DNA of 64,000 bases from Podocnemis expansa (GCA_007922195.1 ML681964.1:8077449-8141448); one strand, 5' to 3'. Shown: positions 32,737 through 44,499, counted from the first letter of the stretch. Made by a program: numbers and translations. The notes: generated by a model from the sequence alone, not told the origin.

Positions 32737-34374
32737 TGTATGCAGAGTAAAATACTAAGACAAAAACAAACAAACAAACAAACCAACAAAACAACCCCCC
32801 CACCACCACCTATTCATGCCAAATTTTAGTTTTCCTGTCAGGTAATGTAATTTAAAAAGACTCAAGTTTATATAACAAAAGTTTCACTGAAAGTTTAAGT
32901 TTAAATTCATCTATTTTATCTGCTAACAATAGCAATACCTATTATAAGAAATGTTGCTCCTTTGCTATTTCAAGTTCCAACAGGCTGTATATGGTATTTT
33001 CAGAAAAGAATTCTCTGCATTTGATCATTTTGAAACTTATTTCCTTTAGGTAGAGTACATGTGCAGTATGCATAGAATAATTTAAAATCACACGATTAAG
33101 AGTTACATGCTCAGCTGCAGCTCTCAACAAAGCTTGAGAGAAATATATTTTGCAGCATGCTTTTCTAAGTGCTTAGCATGCATTTTAATGTGAAATGGGA
33201 GAGCAGAGAGCTCTCATGTTCTGAACCTACACTATAAGCCCAGAGGCTCCACCATGCTGCAGCTGAACTGCTCTTAAAATGCAACGAGAAAAACTGCAGA
33301 TTAACAGTATTTAGATGCATTGGTTTGATGTAATTCCAGGCTGCTTGAATTAAAGTCCTGTGACAAGCCCTCCCTGGCAAACGTTTTAGAAGCAAACTGT
33401 TTCTTTGTCTACAGTTTTAGGCTTGGCTACAGACTCTCCAAGATTCTGCATTGTTTCTCACATATTGGTTTTTGGACAAAGTCGAATCATCATCTATGAA
33501 GGACTAACTGCCCAAAGGGTATACACCCAATTGCTAGTGGTTTATTTAGCTTTGACACTTCACAGTGTGATCCTAACTGCCTTTTGTAAAACAAGCAGGG
33601 AAGGGAAAGGCTCAAGAGACTTTCTTCTATTCATTTCTGTAATAGTTTTCTTGCCACGGGAGGCTTAAGAAGATTTGTACTGCCTGCTTTCTTTTCATTA
33701 GCAGTGAGTGCAATGCTGTTGGGTAAGTTAATGTGTGAGACTGTAAAAAGAAAAGCTCAGGAATTTGAAAAATGTATAGTTTTTCATTAATCCATTTGAA
33801 TGTTGTTTTTCTTAACTTATTCAGCATAGGATACAGACTAAAATAAGCCAATGTGGAACAGTTAAGATATTTTCTGTTGTTCTCAGCCAGAGAATTAGAA
33901 GCTAGCTTTTTAGTCTGTTTGTTGAATGCAATACTATGCTTCACTGATTTTTGGCAGGCGCATGTTAAAATTCTCATTATTAGACTGACAAGGAAACCTG
34001 ATTGAATTTTCAACACAATCATAGTTTCTGTCATGGAATGTAACATTATTTAATAATTTCTTTGTTTTTATGTGCAACAAAATACACCAGCCTTTTCAGA
34101 TGATTATTGTGACCACCACAATGCATTAACCTGCTATGCTTAAATCACTTTGATATGTTTACTTTTTCTTTTTTCTGACTGTTTACTTGCATCTGGGAAG
34201 GAAGACTCTGCAGATATGTTTCTAAAACCTACAATTATAGCATACAAATTCTTAATGTGTAAAGTAAAATAGCTATTTGGATCATATTTATTTCAAAGGT
34301 TAAATTTAGCTGAGAAATAAAGTACTTTAGTATTGAATTTTCTGTTAGCATAATTAAGCTACAAGGTGTGTGTA
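32737..34374. other. Mostly unique sequence with an (AAAC)n tract
   Basis: An (AAAC)n/(ACC)n tract lies at 32762-32812. The rest is AT-rich, with no exon signature; the frame at 33627-34046 (139 codons, minus) resembles nothing I know. Confidence 0.4.
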
Positions 34375-34411
34375 TACCCTCATATCTGTGTGTGTGTGTG
34401 TGTGTGTGTGC

Positions 34412-34460
<49 letters not shown>

Positions 34461-34470
34461 NNNNNNNNNN

Positions 34471-34524
<54 letters not shown>
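34375..34524. repeat. Compound microsatellite (TG)n-(AG)n with a 10-base gap
   Basis: A (TG)n tract at about 34387-34410 passes into (AG)n to 34524, interrupted by 10 N at 34461-34470. The gap is an assembly placeholder, so the true repeat length is unknown. Ser-Leu and Arg-Glu frames here are artefacts. Confidence 0.95.
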
Positions 34525-34528
<4 letters not shown>

Positions 34529-36160
34529 ATTTGCACTCTGTATTTGTACTATATTCTCCAACATTATCACTTTCCCAAAATTTCAGGGCTCATAAAATTC
34601 TTCAGGAGTATAATTGATAGCCAGTGAACACAAATTAGTTTTATGATGAAATGCTTTTAAAGGATGAATGATACATTTTAAAATCTACATTTAATAAATT
34701 AATACAGGACATTTATGCTGTATGTACATATATTAGGAGTGGATCTGCAGATAAATGGTAATAGTCACTGAAAGATTGGCCTGCTACGTAATGGAATTTA
34801 TTAATCATACTGCTTATCAGCAAACTGAATCTTTGATCATGTTGTCTCTTGGTGTGCTATGCATGTTTGTATTTGCATTCCACATATATCCCCGTAATAT
34901 AACTGAACCACCTTACCAGGAAATAGGGACAAAAATAATGACCTAGAAAAATACTGAGAACTCTAAGGGAACATCTTTGTGAGAATGATTCTTTTGTAAA
35001 GAGTGAGCAGAACTAATCGTACCTGTATTGTTTATGATTTATAAAGCAACTTCTAGTAGATAAACAGAATATTTTGGACAGAGTAAAGTGTTTTTATAAT
35101 TTTTACCAGGTTCTTTTTTTGTTTGTTTGTTTGGTGTGTGTGTGTGGGGGGGGGCATTTTGAGATGTTAAACCACAAATAACCATTGATAGATGCAACTC
35201 CCTAATTATTTAAAAAAAAATTATAACAGACAATGCTGCTTTCAGCGGCTCAGCAAACCTGATATCCCACTTGCTCATATGTGCATTGTATGTTGTTGCA
35301 CTGCCAGCAAACATCATAAATCAAGAAACAAATTATATGCTTTGTTTGTTATCTTTGAATTTGCATGCATCCATATGGTTACAAATAATCACTCATAACT
35401 ATTAAGTCCTTGAACAACTACAGTAGCTTGTGGGTGATTTCCCTGAATTCTATTTGTATCGCTTTATAGGCTGGAAGGCTGACTCACTGGTAACTGTAGT
35501 GTAGATCAGAGTCTAAAAGAGACTGTTACTCATGCATAGTTACATAGAAAAGAAAACAACTTGAAGTGTCCTGCTCAGCTCTCAATTTTCCCTCTGTAAA
35601 ATAGGAATATCATTCATTTCTTAAAGAAACTGTTTCAAGTCTCAAGTGGGTAGCATTACTAGTTTTTAAAAGTATAACACTTGATTAGTTTTCCAGACAA
35701 TATGCCACTTTCCAGAGTTGTTCGTTTACACTGGTCTGTTTCTGCCAGCTTAAAGCTCAGCAGCAATTTGAAAAATCTGGCTACTCACCTGGAAAAACCT
35801 GGAGTGAAATCCTGCCCCCATTTCAGTCAGTGGTATAGCTCAGCCCGCTTCATTGGACTGATGATTATTATTTACAATCTAAATTAAAATACAAAAGGGG
35901 GAAAATAAACAATACTTACTAAAATGAGATAAACTTACAGTTATAAAAGCCCTACATTATACTGCCATGTAAGGCTATGTGTGTATGTTTGTGTTTGAAA
36001 GGAATTCAGCAAGTAGATGATTCACCCATTTCCCTGTTTCTTTCAAAAGTTTTCTTTTTCTTTTCTTTTTTTTTTTTTGTGTTGCATTTTAAAACTCCAT
36101 GCACAAAACAGTACATCAAGAATACCATTGGTAAACTAAGAACCATGGTAGATCTACCTC
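34525..36160. other. AT-rich, no gene seen
   Basis: Contains a TTTGTTTG/TGTGTGGGGGG tract at 35117-35155 and a T run at 36060-36079. Repeat debris AATCCTGCCCCCATTTCAGT at 35811-35830. No exon. Confidence 0.4.
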
Positions 36161-36169
36161 TATCACTAT

Positions 36170-36499
36170 GGCTGTGTTCCCACACAGTGGGTTATTTCGA
36201 TACGGTTGTTTCGAAACAACTTATTTCGAACTAACTAAATGTTAATTCGAAATAAGGAAAAAAAGCCGGAATCGAAATAGCGATTCCGGACAACAGTTAT
36301 TTCAAAACGACTCACCGTCGTTTCGAAACAACACGTTCGCATGGCGTTGTTTTGGAACAACCATTGCGAAACAATGTTGTTTCGCCTACAGACTAGGTTT
36401 AACTTGTTTCGAAACAACCGTGCGTCGTGTGAACAGCCAAAATCTTATTTCGAAACAACCTCCGTTGTTTCGAAATAAGGAGGCTGTGTGAACACAGCC
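36170..36499. mobile_element. Complete TTCGAA-rich palindromic MITE
   Basis: The left end GGCTGTGTTCCCACACAG is mirrored by CTGTGTGAACACAGCC on the right. TAT on both sides (36167-36169, 36500-36502) is a candidate 3-bp target duplication. The 330-base interior is made almost wholly of nested inverted repeats of TTTCGAAACAAC and TTATTTCGAAATAA, so it could fold into a long hairpin. No coding frame. The size and 3-bp duplication fit PIF/Harbinger-type MITEs, but the terminal sequence alone does not prove the superfamily. Confidence 0.7.
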
Positions 36500-37377
36500 T
36501 ATAAGTATTTACTGAAGGCTATTTTTCTTTTAAAGGTTTAAGCTTTTTCTTGTTTTCTCCACATAATTATAGAAAAACAAACACCATGAACTTGAAGCAG
36601 AGCAGAACCTGTAATAATTTTTTGTACAGAGTATTTTTAACAGTCTCCAAGGAGTCTGTTCAGCATTCTTTAGTCACTCAAACCCCCATTGAGTTCAATG
36701 GGCGTTTTCAGGATTAACAAGTGAGTAAGGAATACTAAATAGTGCTCTCAGAAAAGAGTTTATTCAAATGTGAGCAGGCCCTTAAGGCTACATTTTCAAA
36801 CTAAATTATCTGATTCTTATGTACAAATGAATTTTGCTTACATTAGCATGTTCGTGGGCCAAAAAATGGCAGTAAAAGCACCTAACATCATAGAAGTTAT
36901 TCATTATTTTGACAATGTGGGCATAGACTGCCTTTCTTCAGATAAACACCTTCTTGTTTTACATAGCAGGCCATAAAATATTGCCACTTCATTTTATCCC
37001 TTTAAATGACTATGCTCCAGGGGGAAAATATGAACTATGCTTAATTTAAAATACTAAGTTTAAAGTAGTTTCTGATACTACACCTGTCAATGGATCCCAA
37101 TGTCTGTCTGACATTGTTTACCTTTTACTAGTAAAAAGAGTTACCCCCCCTCTCCATACCAGCACAGTATTGTTCCAATTATAGGCCAGAGGTGCTTGGC
37201 AGACCCCTGTTCAAGGATGTGACCGTTTTAAGAAAACAGACATTCAAGGGATCAGAAGACAATCAGGGAATGAAGGTCAGGTGTTAATCAGGTGGCCACC
37301 TCCTGAATGACCAGATAAACAATCTAGGAGGTGACTGTGAGGAAGGAGATACAGTTAAGGGGAAGCATGTGCCCGAG
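36500..37377. other. AT-rich, no gene seen
   Basis: Repeat debris CCCCATTGAGTTCAATGGGC at 36685-36704, itself a palindrome. Nothing else recognised. Confidence 0.35.
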
Positions 37378-37562
37378 AACAAGCAAGGAGTCCCGTGGCA
37401 CTTTTAAAGACTAACAAATTTATTTACCGCATGAGCTTTTGTGGAAGAAAATCCCACTTGACATGAAACCTAAACTGATAAATTTATTTGTCCTTAAAAA
37501 TACCACAGGACTTCTTGCTTGTTTTGCTGAACTAGACTAACATGGCTACCCTTTTGGAACAT
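37378..37562. mobile_element. Palindromic hammerhead-like unit
   Basis: Left arm reverse: AGCAAGGAGTCCCGTGGCAC, GACTAACAAATTTATTTACC, GCATGAGCTTTTGTGGAAG. Right arm forward, damaged: a TAAATTTATTTGTCC box, ATACCACAGGACTTCTTGC, and TAGACTAACATGGCTACCC. The central hammerhead-like core is largely deleted. The flanks (GAAGCATGTGC / GAACATATGC) hint at a target duplication but are too diverged to rely on. Confidence 0.6.
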
Positions 37563-37900
37563 ATGCAGGAAGTGGTTCTTTGGAACGAAGCCCAGAACTG
37601 GTGGACTGAGAAAGTCTGCTTGAATCACAGTACAGTCACAGGAAGGAGGGCGCCGAACTCCCTGAACCCAGAGGGGAAAAAGTGTGAGAGTCCAGGGACG
37701 AGAGCAGGCCACCTGTGTGAAAGACCCACCAGACGGTCTGGAAGCTTCAGTGGGACTGACAGAACCCACTAGCTCAGAAGGAACTGGTGTGGGTGACGGG
37801 ACCAGTGACCTGAAGCCTTGGAGCGAAGGTGAATTGGAGACCCTCAGAAGGAGTGTTTGGGCCTGAAGGCTCAAAAGAGTCTATATTTAAAGAAAGGAAG
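37563..37900. other. GC-richer repeat-like block of unknown class
   Basis: Text such as GCAGGAAGTGGTTCTTTGG, then CCGAACTCCCTGAACCCAG and GACCTGAAGCCTTGGAGCG, ending in an A-rich tract at 37890-37915. It may continue the block before the palindromic unit (37190-37377), which would then have inserted into it. No recognised domain in its short frames. Confidence 0.35.
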
Positions 37901-38305
37901 AAAAAGAAAGAATAACCTTAATAAATTAGACTAATCTGGGCTGTGAAAACGTCAATGGGAGAATCAGAAGGGAAGTCATCAAAAACTCTTGGACCATATA
38001 ATGTACTGTTTGACCTAAATCTATTTGACATAAATGTTTTTCTATTAGTGTGCAATAAGAAGCTCTGTAGAAAAAGAATGGGGAAGATCTCAGCAGTGCT
38101 TAAAATATCCATCTGATGATTATGGATTATGATGTGTATTACTAACTACAAAATGGGTGGGATATTGAGACGTGATATGGATTAAGGGTGCACCAGTGGG
38201 AACTAGGTTTGATTCTGAATGGCTGGTTTTTGGAAAAACATAGGAAGTTTAAAATGATATTACAGTATGATAAAACAAATGAGGAGACTTGTAGCAAATA
38301 TGAAG

Positions 38306-38455
38306 ATAAGCTTATGTCTTAATTAATTATTGTGGGTTACAACCCACTTTTTCAGATGTTGTAACCTACAAAAGCTTATGTCTTAATAAATCAGTTAGTC
38401 TTCATAAGTGCCACAAGACTCCTTATTTGTTTTGCAAATATAGACCAACATGGGA
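38306..38455. mobile_element. Palindromic hammerhead-like unit, second subfamily
   Basis: Left: GATAAGCTTATGTCTTAATT, GTGGGTTACAACCCACTTTT, then CAGATG. Right: TTGTAACCTACAAAAGCTTA, TGTCTTAATAAATCAGTTAG, GTGCCACAAGACTCCTTAT and ATAGACCAACATGG. It belongs to the TTATGTC/TTATGCTC subfamily with the copy at 24675. The CTGATGA core is not preserved. Confidence 0.6.
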
Positions 38456-38484
38456 AGATTTTTCAAATGTATGATAGCAAGACA

Positions 38485-38640
38485 CAGGCCCATACTCCAG
38501 TGGTTGGGACACTCATTTGGCATATGGGACAGCTAGGTTCAAGTCTGTACTCTGAATCAAGCAAAGAAGCATCCTAGTCATTAGGTCTGTTCAATCTCTC
38601 TTTATGAAGCTGTTCTACTTCATGTAAATAATAATCTCTA
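38485..38640 (+). mobile_element. tRNA-derived SINE (MIR/CORE-like)
   Basis: CCAGTGGTTGGGACACTCAT fits a tRNA-like box A and GCTAGGTTCAAGTCTGTAC a box B. The tail includes GAAGCTGTTCTACTTCATG, which parallels the copy at 21345. It is a decayed SINE with no intact tRNA fold. Confidence 0.5.
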
Positions 38641-40015
38641 AGCCAGGGACACTTTGACTTTTAATAAAATGAGCACATAAGCAGAGTAAAATCAAGAAAA
38701 TAAATTATAAATTCAAAAATAATCACCCATCTGAAACAGTATAATGGGCCTTTCCAATAGCCCACTGCTGAGTAAATTGATCCAAATCACTTACAAGAGT
38801 ATAATATCTAAAATCCAAATGAACACATAAAACCACTAGACTAAAAAACTAAAGAACTTTGGCAACCCAGTACCAAATAATTTACATTTTCCTTTTTAAA
38901 TGGCCCTTTTGCTAGCCTCAAAAGAACATTTGCAAGGCATACCAGAGACTATTTGGGAACCTATACTTAACAGTAAAAATAAATATGGGAGGAGGAAAAT
39001 CAAGGGACAATATCCAAGAAATAATTTGAAGTAAAACAAATAATGGTTCTAACCTGGAAGAAAGAAGAAAAAAGAAAATAGTCTCCTCTGCATCACAGAA
39101 TGAACACAACTCAGGCACCGCTAGAATCAGATGAAGCACAAATCTATTTATGGCAACAGTGTGGTGAAGAATTCCCTGTTGGAGATCACCCATGCTCTTT
39201 TGCAACTGGAGGCTTGCATACAGTCTGCCATGGTGGCTGACTGGAGTCCTTCACCAGACGGTGTCTTCTCCACATCATGTTGGTAATAATTAAGAAGTAT
39301 TCAAAAATAATGAATCTTTTCCACAGGCATATATAATAACTTCTGGCCTAAGCTATTACAAGTAAAGTCAGGAGGCCCCATTAAAGACATGCAAGCTGCC
39401 AGGCTTGTCAACCTGTGAACACTCAGCAGGAACAGTAGACAAGAAAATAGAAACAGTGCGATCAGGAATGGCTCACCCAAGGACACATCTGTCTAGTTTT
39501 ATAATCCTGCCCTAAGGAAGGGCTGATTCTACCATATGATGATAATCGAAAGATCCAGTGAATGAAATGAAAACCAAGCTTGACAGCTAAGATATCCGCT
39601 GAGACCTATGGAATATGAATAAAATCAATTAAATGAACCAATTTTGTTACACCTGCTGCTGCAATAAGGGAAGAGTCCAGACTCTTAGAAATAGGATTAA
39701 AATCCTCTTGGTAGGGTTATAAACAAGGGGTTCAACAAGTACCTCTGGGAAATGCAGCCTGCCAATTCTGTGGCCTACTTGTCTCCAAGCACTAAAAAGG
39801 CTTTGATTTAAAAACTAACACCTCCAAATTGAGGCACCCAGGATCCAACAAATAAACAAAAAAGGTCTTGATCAAAACCAAACCCTCCCCCCTCCCACCA
39901 GCCAAAGAACGCTAAAGACCAACTGCTTCCAAGGAACAGCTTCATCCGCAAACAACAACTTGTGGGGGACAAATTAATCAGGGCTCTCAACCTGGAAAGA
40001 GAGACCACTGATCCT
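38641..40015. other. A-rich sequence, no gene; may include decayed LTR-element interior
   Basis: If the LTR at 40022-40580 is a 5' LTR on the minus strand, the element's body would lie here. No gag- or pol-like frame is visible. Text at 39040-39320 and 41150-41700 has a LINE-like feel but could not be named. Confidence 0.3.
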
Positions 40016-40021
40016 CCCCAG

Positions 40022-40580
40022 TGATGAAGGCCCGTTCCCAGCTGAGACTCAAATTAGCAGAGAACGAGGTGTGGTTCAGGATTTATTATTCAGCTGAATA
40101 ACAAAAGGAACTGCATCAGAGGGCAGCAAAGAAGTGCTAGCCCCTCTGAGCAGCCCCCCCCCCAACAACTCGAGTGCAAGAGAGAGCCCCGAGGGGCAGC
40201 ATCACAACACTTTTATCCAGTACAGTATGATAATGCTATGATAATGTTTACACGATTGACAATGTTTTAGAGACCCTTATATGGTTACATTAACATTATT
40301 AAATACATATTAATGATTAAAGAATGCATATAATTATCCCCGCCTCTGTTTACTGTTGACATCATTTGCATTATCCTGGGCAGCCGCAGTACCTGCAAAC
40401 TCATTAATTTCTGCCTAGAGATGCTGACCTTACATTTTTGTGAGGCTATGGTGCCAAGAAGGGTGAGCAGGAGATAGGAGGTAATACTCCCTTTTCAGTT
40501 AGAACAAAGACGGACAGTCTAGCTTACATTCCTTGTCCAGATGGTCAGGAGAAAAAGCATGAGAAAGGGGAGATAACACA
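40022..40580 (-). mobile_element. Probable LTR
   Basis: On the minus strand the block starts TGTGTTATCTCCCC, has a TATA-like GGATAAAAGTG near 40205-40215, a polyadenylation signal in GAATAATAAATCC (about 40077-40097), and ends TTCATCA next to CTGGGGAGGATCAGTGG. The TGG right after the end is what a tRNA primer binding site begins with. The TG...CA termini, about 560-base length and signal order fit a retroviral-type LTR. No target duplication was found, so whether it is solo or heads a decayed provirus is open. Confidence 0.55.
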
Positions 40581-42377
40581 CTTTAACTATCAACTCTAGG
40601 CCGCTTGTTAAAGAAACTTAAATACATGACTTGCCAGAGAAACGACCCCACTACCATAGCAACCCATGGCTCCAATGAGGCCTACACTTCAGCACCTTTC
40701 TCACTGTCCTACAGAAGAGATTACATACAATTTCCCTTACAAACTGCTGCAGAGACTGTGTCCCAGAAGTAATAATTCTGCTCAAAAGATCGATGAGACT
40801 TTGATCCCCATCCCCATCCCTGTCCACAGTGGCCAGATAGATCTACAATACTCTGCCTCACCCAATAACAACAATCTCAGAGGAAGTCCAAAAGAATCTT
40901 CTGCACTTTTTCTAAATATAGTGGAGGCAGATGCTAAACAATATATTTTTATTTCACAACATATATTCAGTTAAATTACTGACTAATACCCACCCTTAAG
41001 AGTTTAGGAAAATATTACTTTCACCTTTGTAATCTCTCTTCTAAGTTTTCCATAACTCCCTTTCAATTTTGACACAAAATATCATCCAGTCTCAGCACAA
41101 TTCCCAAGTGTTTTAAAGCCAGTTCAGATCTACAGTAGCCTTACTGGCAAAGTTAGAAATGGGTGGCAGATCAACCAGGCCCACATAATGAGTGCGTTAC
41201 TCCTCTTCCAATTTACATGAGCTGAGGAAGATTGCTAACATGCAGTCAAAATCAGAACATCACAATCATGAGTAATCAACACAGTCATGTTATTAGCATA
41301 TGTGGAGGCCGTCACTGGAGTACGAGCTGGAACAGGATGAGAAAGACCATAAACGCACTTTTATAACATGTATAACAAGAGCTAAATAGAAGCAGCATAT
41401 AACAACCCTGGTAGGGGACAGCCTTGTCAGATGTCACTATAAACTGAAAAGAGGGATCTCAAAATACTATTTCCCCTAAGCAGGCCATATATGTGTAATT
41501 ATATAGTAACTTCATGCATAAGACAAATCTGGGCCCAAAACCAGAAGCTCAAAGGGTGAGAAACAGCTGCACAATCAAAAGCTATCTCCTGATCAAGGGA
41601 AATCAACCCAACATCCAAATCAAACATTTTTTTAGACTGAAACTGTATCCAGCAATAGTTTGATCTCCTAACAAAAGCATTTATTTCCTGAATCTTGGTT
41701 CCATTATCATCCAAAATTTGAACACTTTAGATTTTTATGGAATGAATTCTTTGGCTTTTTTAAACCTTATTATAAATGCACAGGAGTATGTTGTTGAAGG
41801 GAAATCTTGAGGAAAAACTTGTGAAAATGTTTTTCAGTGATTACTCTTCTAATGAGGCAAGGCCTCTATAATCAACCAGCACGAATATCATTTCATAACA
41901 CTGCATGGGGGAATGGGGTAGAAAACCAGGTTGAAATAGCTATACAGAGCTATTTTATACTTTTTCTTTGGTGCTAAAGAGAACTCTGTTAGCTCTAAAT
42001 GTGGTGAGGGGGAGCATAGTGAGTAGACTGAAGAGAGGCCACCCAGTCCACTTTTGTGAGCAACATGGTGCCTGTATGAGCAACATGGGGTTAGCAACTG
42101 TTGCCATTCCAGTTTATAAACTAGAATAGCAAATGTGGAGGGACACACTCAAGGCTTGACCCTGGATAGACAGTTGGTTTTGTCCCACCACCCTTACAAA
42201 AGGCAATCTCATGAAGTACCTTTACTTGTCTTTTAGGGGAGAGGAGTTCCTGAATTTCAGCCTTAAATGAACATGATCAACAAAACAATTAAATAGCTAA
42301 GCTAGTATTTAAGGAAGTGTTTGTTTTTACCTAAAAATTAATGCTTCTTATGTAGCTCTGTATCATTGATGCTATTG
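40581..42377. other. No gene seen; unassigned
   Basis: A 102-codon forward frame at 40666-40974 has no features I recognise. The sequence is otherwise AT-rich, with possible old LINE debris on the minus strand (41150-41700). Confidence 0.3.
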
Positions 42378-42385
42378 TTCTGCAT

Positions 42386-42572
42386 CAGGTGTGGCCAGAC
42401 TGTGGCTTGGGAGCCACATGTTGCTCTTGCATGAAAAAGTGTGGCTTGCGGAAGAACGTCAGCAAATCAATTTAGTAGGTAAAACTATATGGCTTTATAC
42501 CTCAGTGCAGCTCTTAAAGGTTTAATAATCAATTTGTGTGGCTCTTGAGTTCCATAAGTTCGGCCACCCCTG
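42386..42572. mobile_element. hAT-type MITE, internally deleted relative of the 14.4-kb element
   Basis: Starts CAGGTGTGGCCAGACTGTGG and ends AAGTTCGGCCACCCCTG. Flanks TTCTGCAT (42378-42385) and TTCTATAT (42573-42580) match at 6 of 8. The right half (GCTCTTAAAGGTTTAATAAT, GTGTGGCTCTTGAGTTCC) is shared with 12106-12310 and, inverted, with 14363-14420, so a ~1-kb element has been reduced to 187 bases. Confidence 0.75.
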
Positions 42573-43480
42573 TTCTATATAATCAGTGCTATGCCTACTG
42601 CTTTTAATAGCTTATTTATGCATTAATAGGGGAACATTCACTTGTAAACATACGTGTAAATTGCAAGTGTAGCACTATACATTCAGTAAGAACACCTGAG
42701 TAAGTGTCTTTCAGCATTTTATATACCGATATACAAATATTTGCTGTGATGTTATATAATACTGAGACGCTCAGAAGTTCACAGTCTTAACTTTAGGGAA
42801 TTTTATATACACTGCATGCCATACCCAGGTAACTAATCAGTAGGTTCAGATAAGTATGCATTATTTATAAAGGTAATAGTCACAATGTGACAGGCATGGC
42901 AATATCTTGGACAAACCTCCTGATTTAAGTTACACTTTGCTGAATTAAGTGTAAGTATTTTAGGAATTCATTGAATTAAAAATACAAAAGCTCATGTGCT
43001 GTTCATGGATTGCAAATATTTCCATGGGGGAACTGAATCACAGCTTTCTTGGAACTAAAACCGTGGGTAATGGTTAAGTAAATATATTCTGGTTGTAATG
43101 TTTGCAGAGCTACCACTATCTGAAGAGAACCTCACATATTCTGGTTCAGGCTGCATTTTCCAGGGCCCAACAGACAAAAGATTTTTTGTTAAATACCCTG
43201 AGTTAAAACTGATTCAGGGCTTTCTGCTGAGTGAGGCAGGGGCATTGTTTCCTGGGGATGCTTCGAAGGACTTTGTTCTGTCTGTATGCTAGTTTTAGGA
43301 AAAGCAGTTGCGTGGGGTAAAAACACTTGTGTGGTATGTGAAGGAAGAATCACCAAACAGCCTCATTTGAATTACAGTGTGATGTCTGATCAACTTATGA
43401 GCTTGTGGATAGGCTCTTCTATTGTATTTAAGTTTCTCTGTAATCCTTTTACATTAAGAATAACTGTGCTTGCTTGGAAA
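42573..43480. other. AT-rich, no gene seen
   Basis: Nothing recognisable. The frames at 43098-43292 and 43286-43534 are short and overlap repeat sequence. Confidence 0.35.
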
Positions 43481-43486
43481 GTATTT

Positions 43487-43702
43487 ATTTTTCACATGAG
43501 CTTTTGGAGGAGAAAATCCCGCTTCGTCAGATGATTGAAGATGGGGAATTACAGAATGGAAGTTCCCCCATCTTCAAAGCATCTGACGAAGTGGGATTTT
43601 CTCCCATGAAAGTTCATGCAAAAAATAAATGTTAGCCTTTAAGTACCATAGGAATCCTCTTTTTTTTCTGGACTGGACTAATAGGGCTGCCTTTTTGGAA
43701 CT
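43487..43702. mobile_element. Palindromic hammerhead-like unit with the best-kept core
   Basis: Left arm reverse: CACATGAGCTTTTGGAGGAG, AAAATCCCGCTTCGTCAG. An inner inverted repeat (AAGATGGGGAA / TTCCCCCATCTT) links to the right arm, forward: CTGACGA at 43583-43589, the hairpin GTGGGATTTTCTCCCAT, GAAA at 43608-43611, GTTCATGC, AATAAATGTTAGCC, AAGTACCATAGGAATCCTC and GGACTAATAGGGCTGCC. It has the same layout as 4308-4575, including the inner GATGGGG repeat. Flanks (GCTTGGAAAGT / ACTTGGGAAGT) suggest a worn target duplication. Confidence 0.65.
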
Positions 43703-44499
43703 TGGGAAGTTTTGTCTAGTAGTTTATAACTATTGGCAATTATACTGTTAGTCTCTGAAGAGAAAGCAAATTGTAGACAGTGGCTATTTAGGTAGCCTGT
43801 CTTGCTGAAGTATATCACAATGTAAGCAAGGGGCTCTGCAGTCAGGAGAGAGATGACTATAGGTCTCCACACAAGTGATGTAGCATCTGAGGATCTGCAA
43901 GGCTACAGTGGCTCCATTGCTGGATCACAGAGAAATTCAGATGCAGCTGTTCTCAACTCTGACTTTCTAGATATAGGTTCAGCGTAGTTTTAGATTCAGC
44001 TTTTTTTTGGTCATTGTTTCTTGCATATAGCATGTCATTCATTGATTGAAGCCCATGGCTTCTCAAACCGCTTTGGGACTGCCTAATCCAAAATGCAATT
44101 TGTTCTTACCAGTTCATCCTATTTTGTTATAAATTTTAACTAAAGGGGTGATAAGTTGTGATTCATAATTTGTGAATGAATCTCTTAGCTGCTATTAACA
44201 TTCTGAATAAACATATTTTGTTTGGTAGGTTTTGGAAATTGGACCAATGCTCAGAGTTGAAACAAAGAATTCTTTCTTAGGGTCTGGCTGGTGTGTCTTG
44301 TTCACAGGCCAAGAGTCTGCCTGTCTGATTTAGTGTTGCAAAGGAATTCTCTCACAGTCACATTGGCAGAGATATTGAGGCATTTTCACTTTCTGCAGCA
44401 CAGTTATGGAGCACTGTGCTGAAGAAGGTCATCTGGGCACATCTCATAATCAATTTCTTGCCACTGTGGGGGCCTCAGAGTCACCAGTTTCTATGACTG

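Noticed and set aside
33627..34046. 139-codon minus-strand frame
   Set aside because: Ordinary AT-rich composition, no domain, signal or splice pattern; this length is expected by chance in 64 kb.
34235..34627. Ser-Leu-rich and Arg-Glu-rich frames
   Set aside because: These are translations of the (AG)n/(TG)n microsatellite and its inverse.
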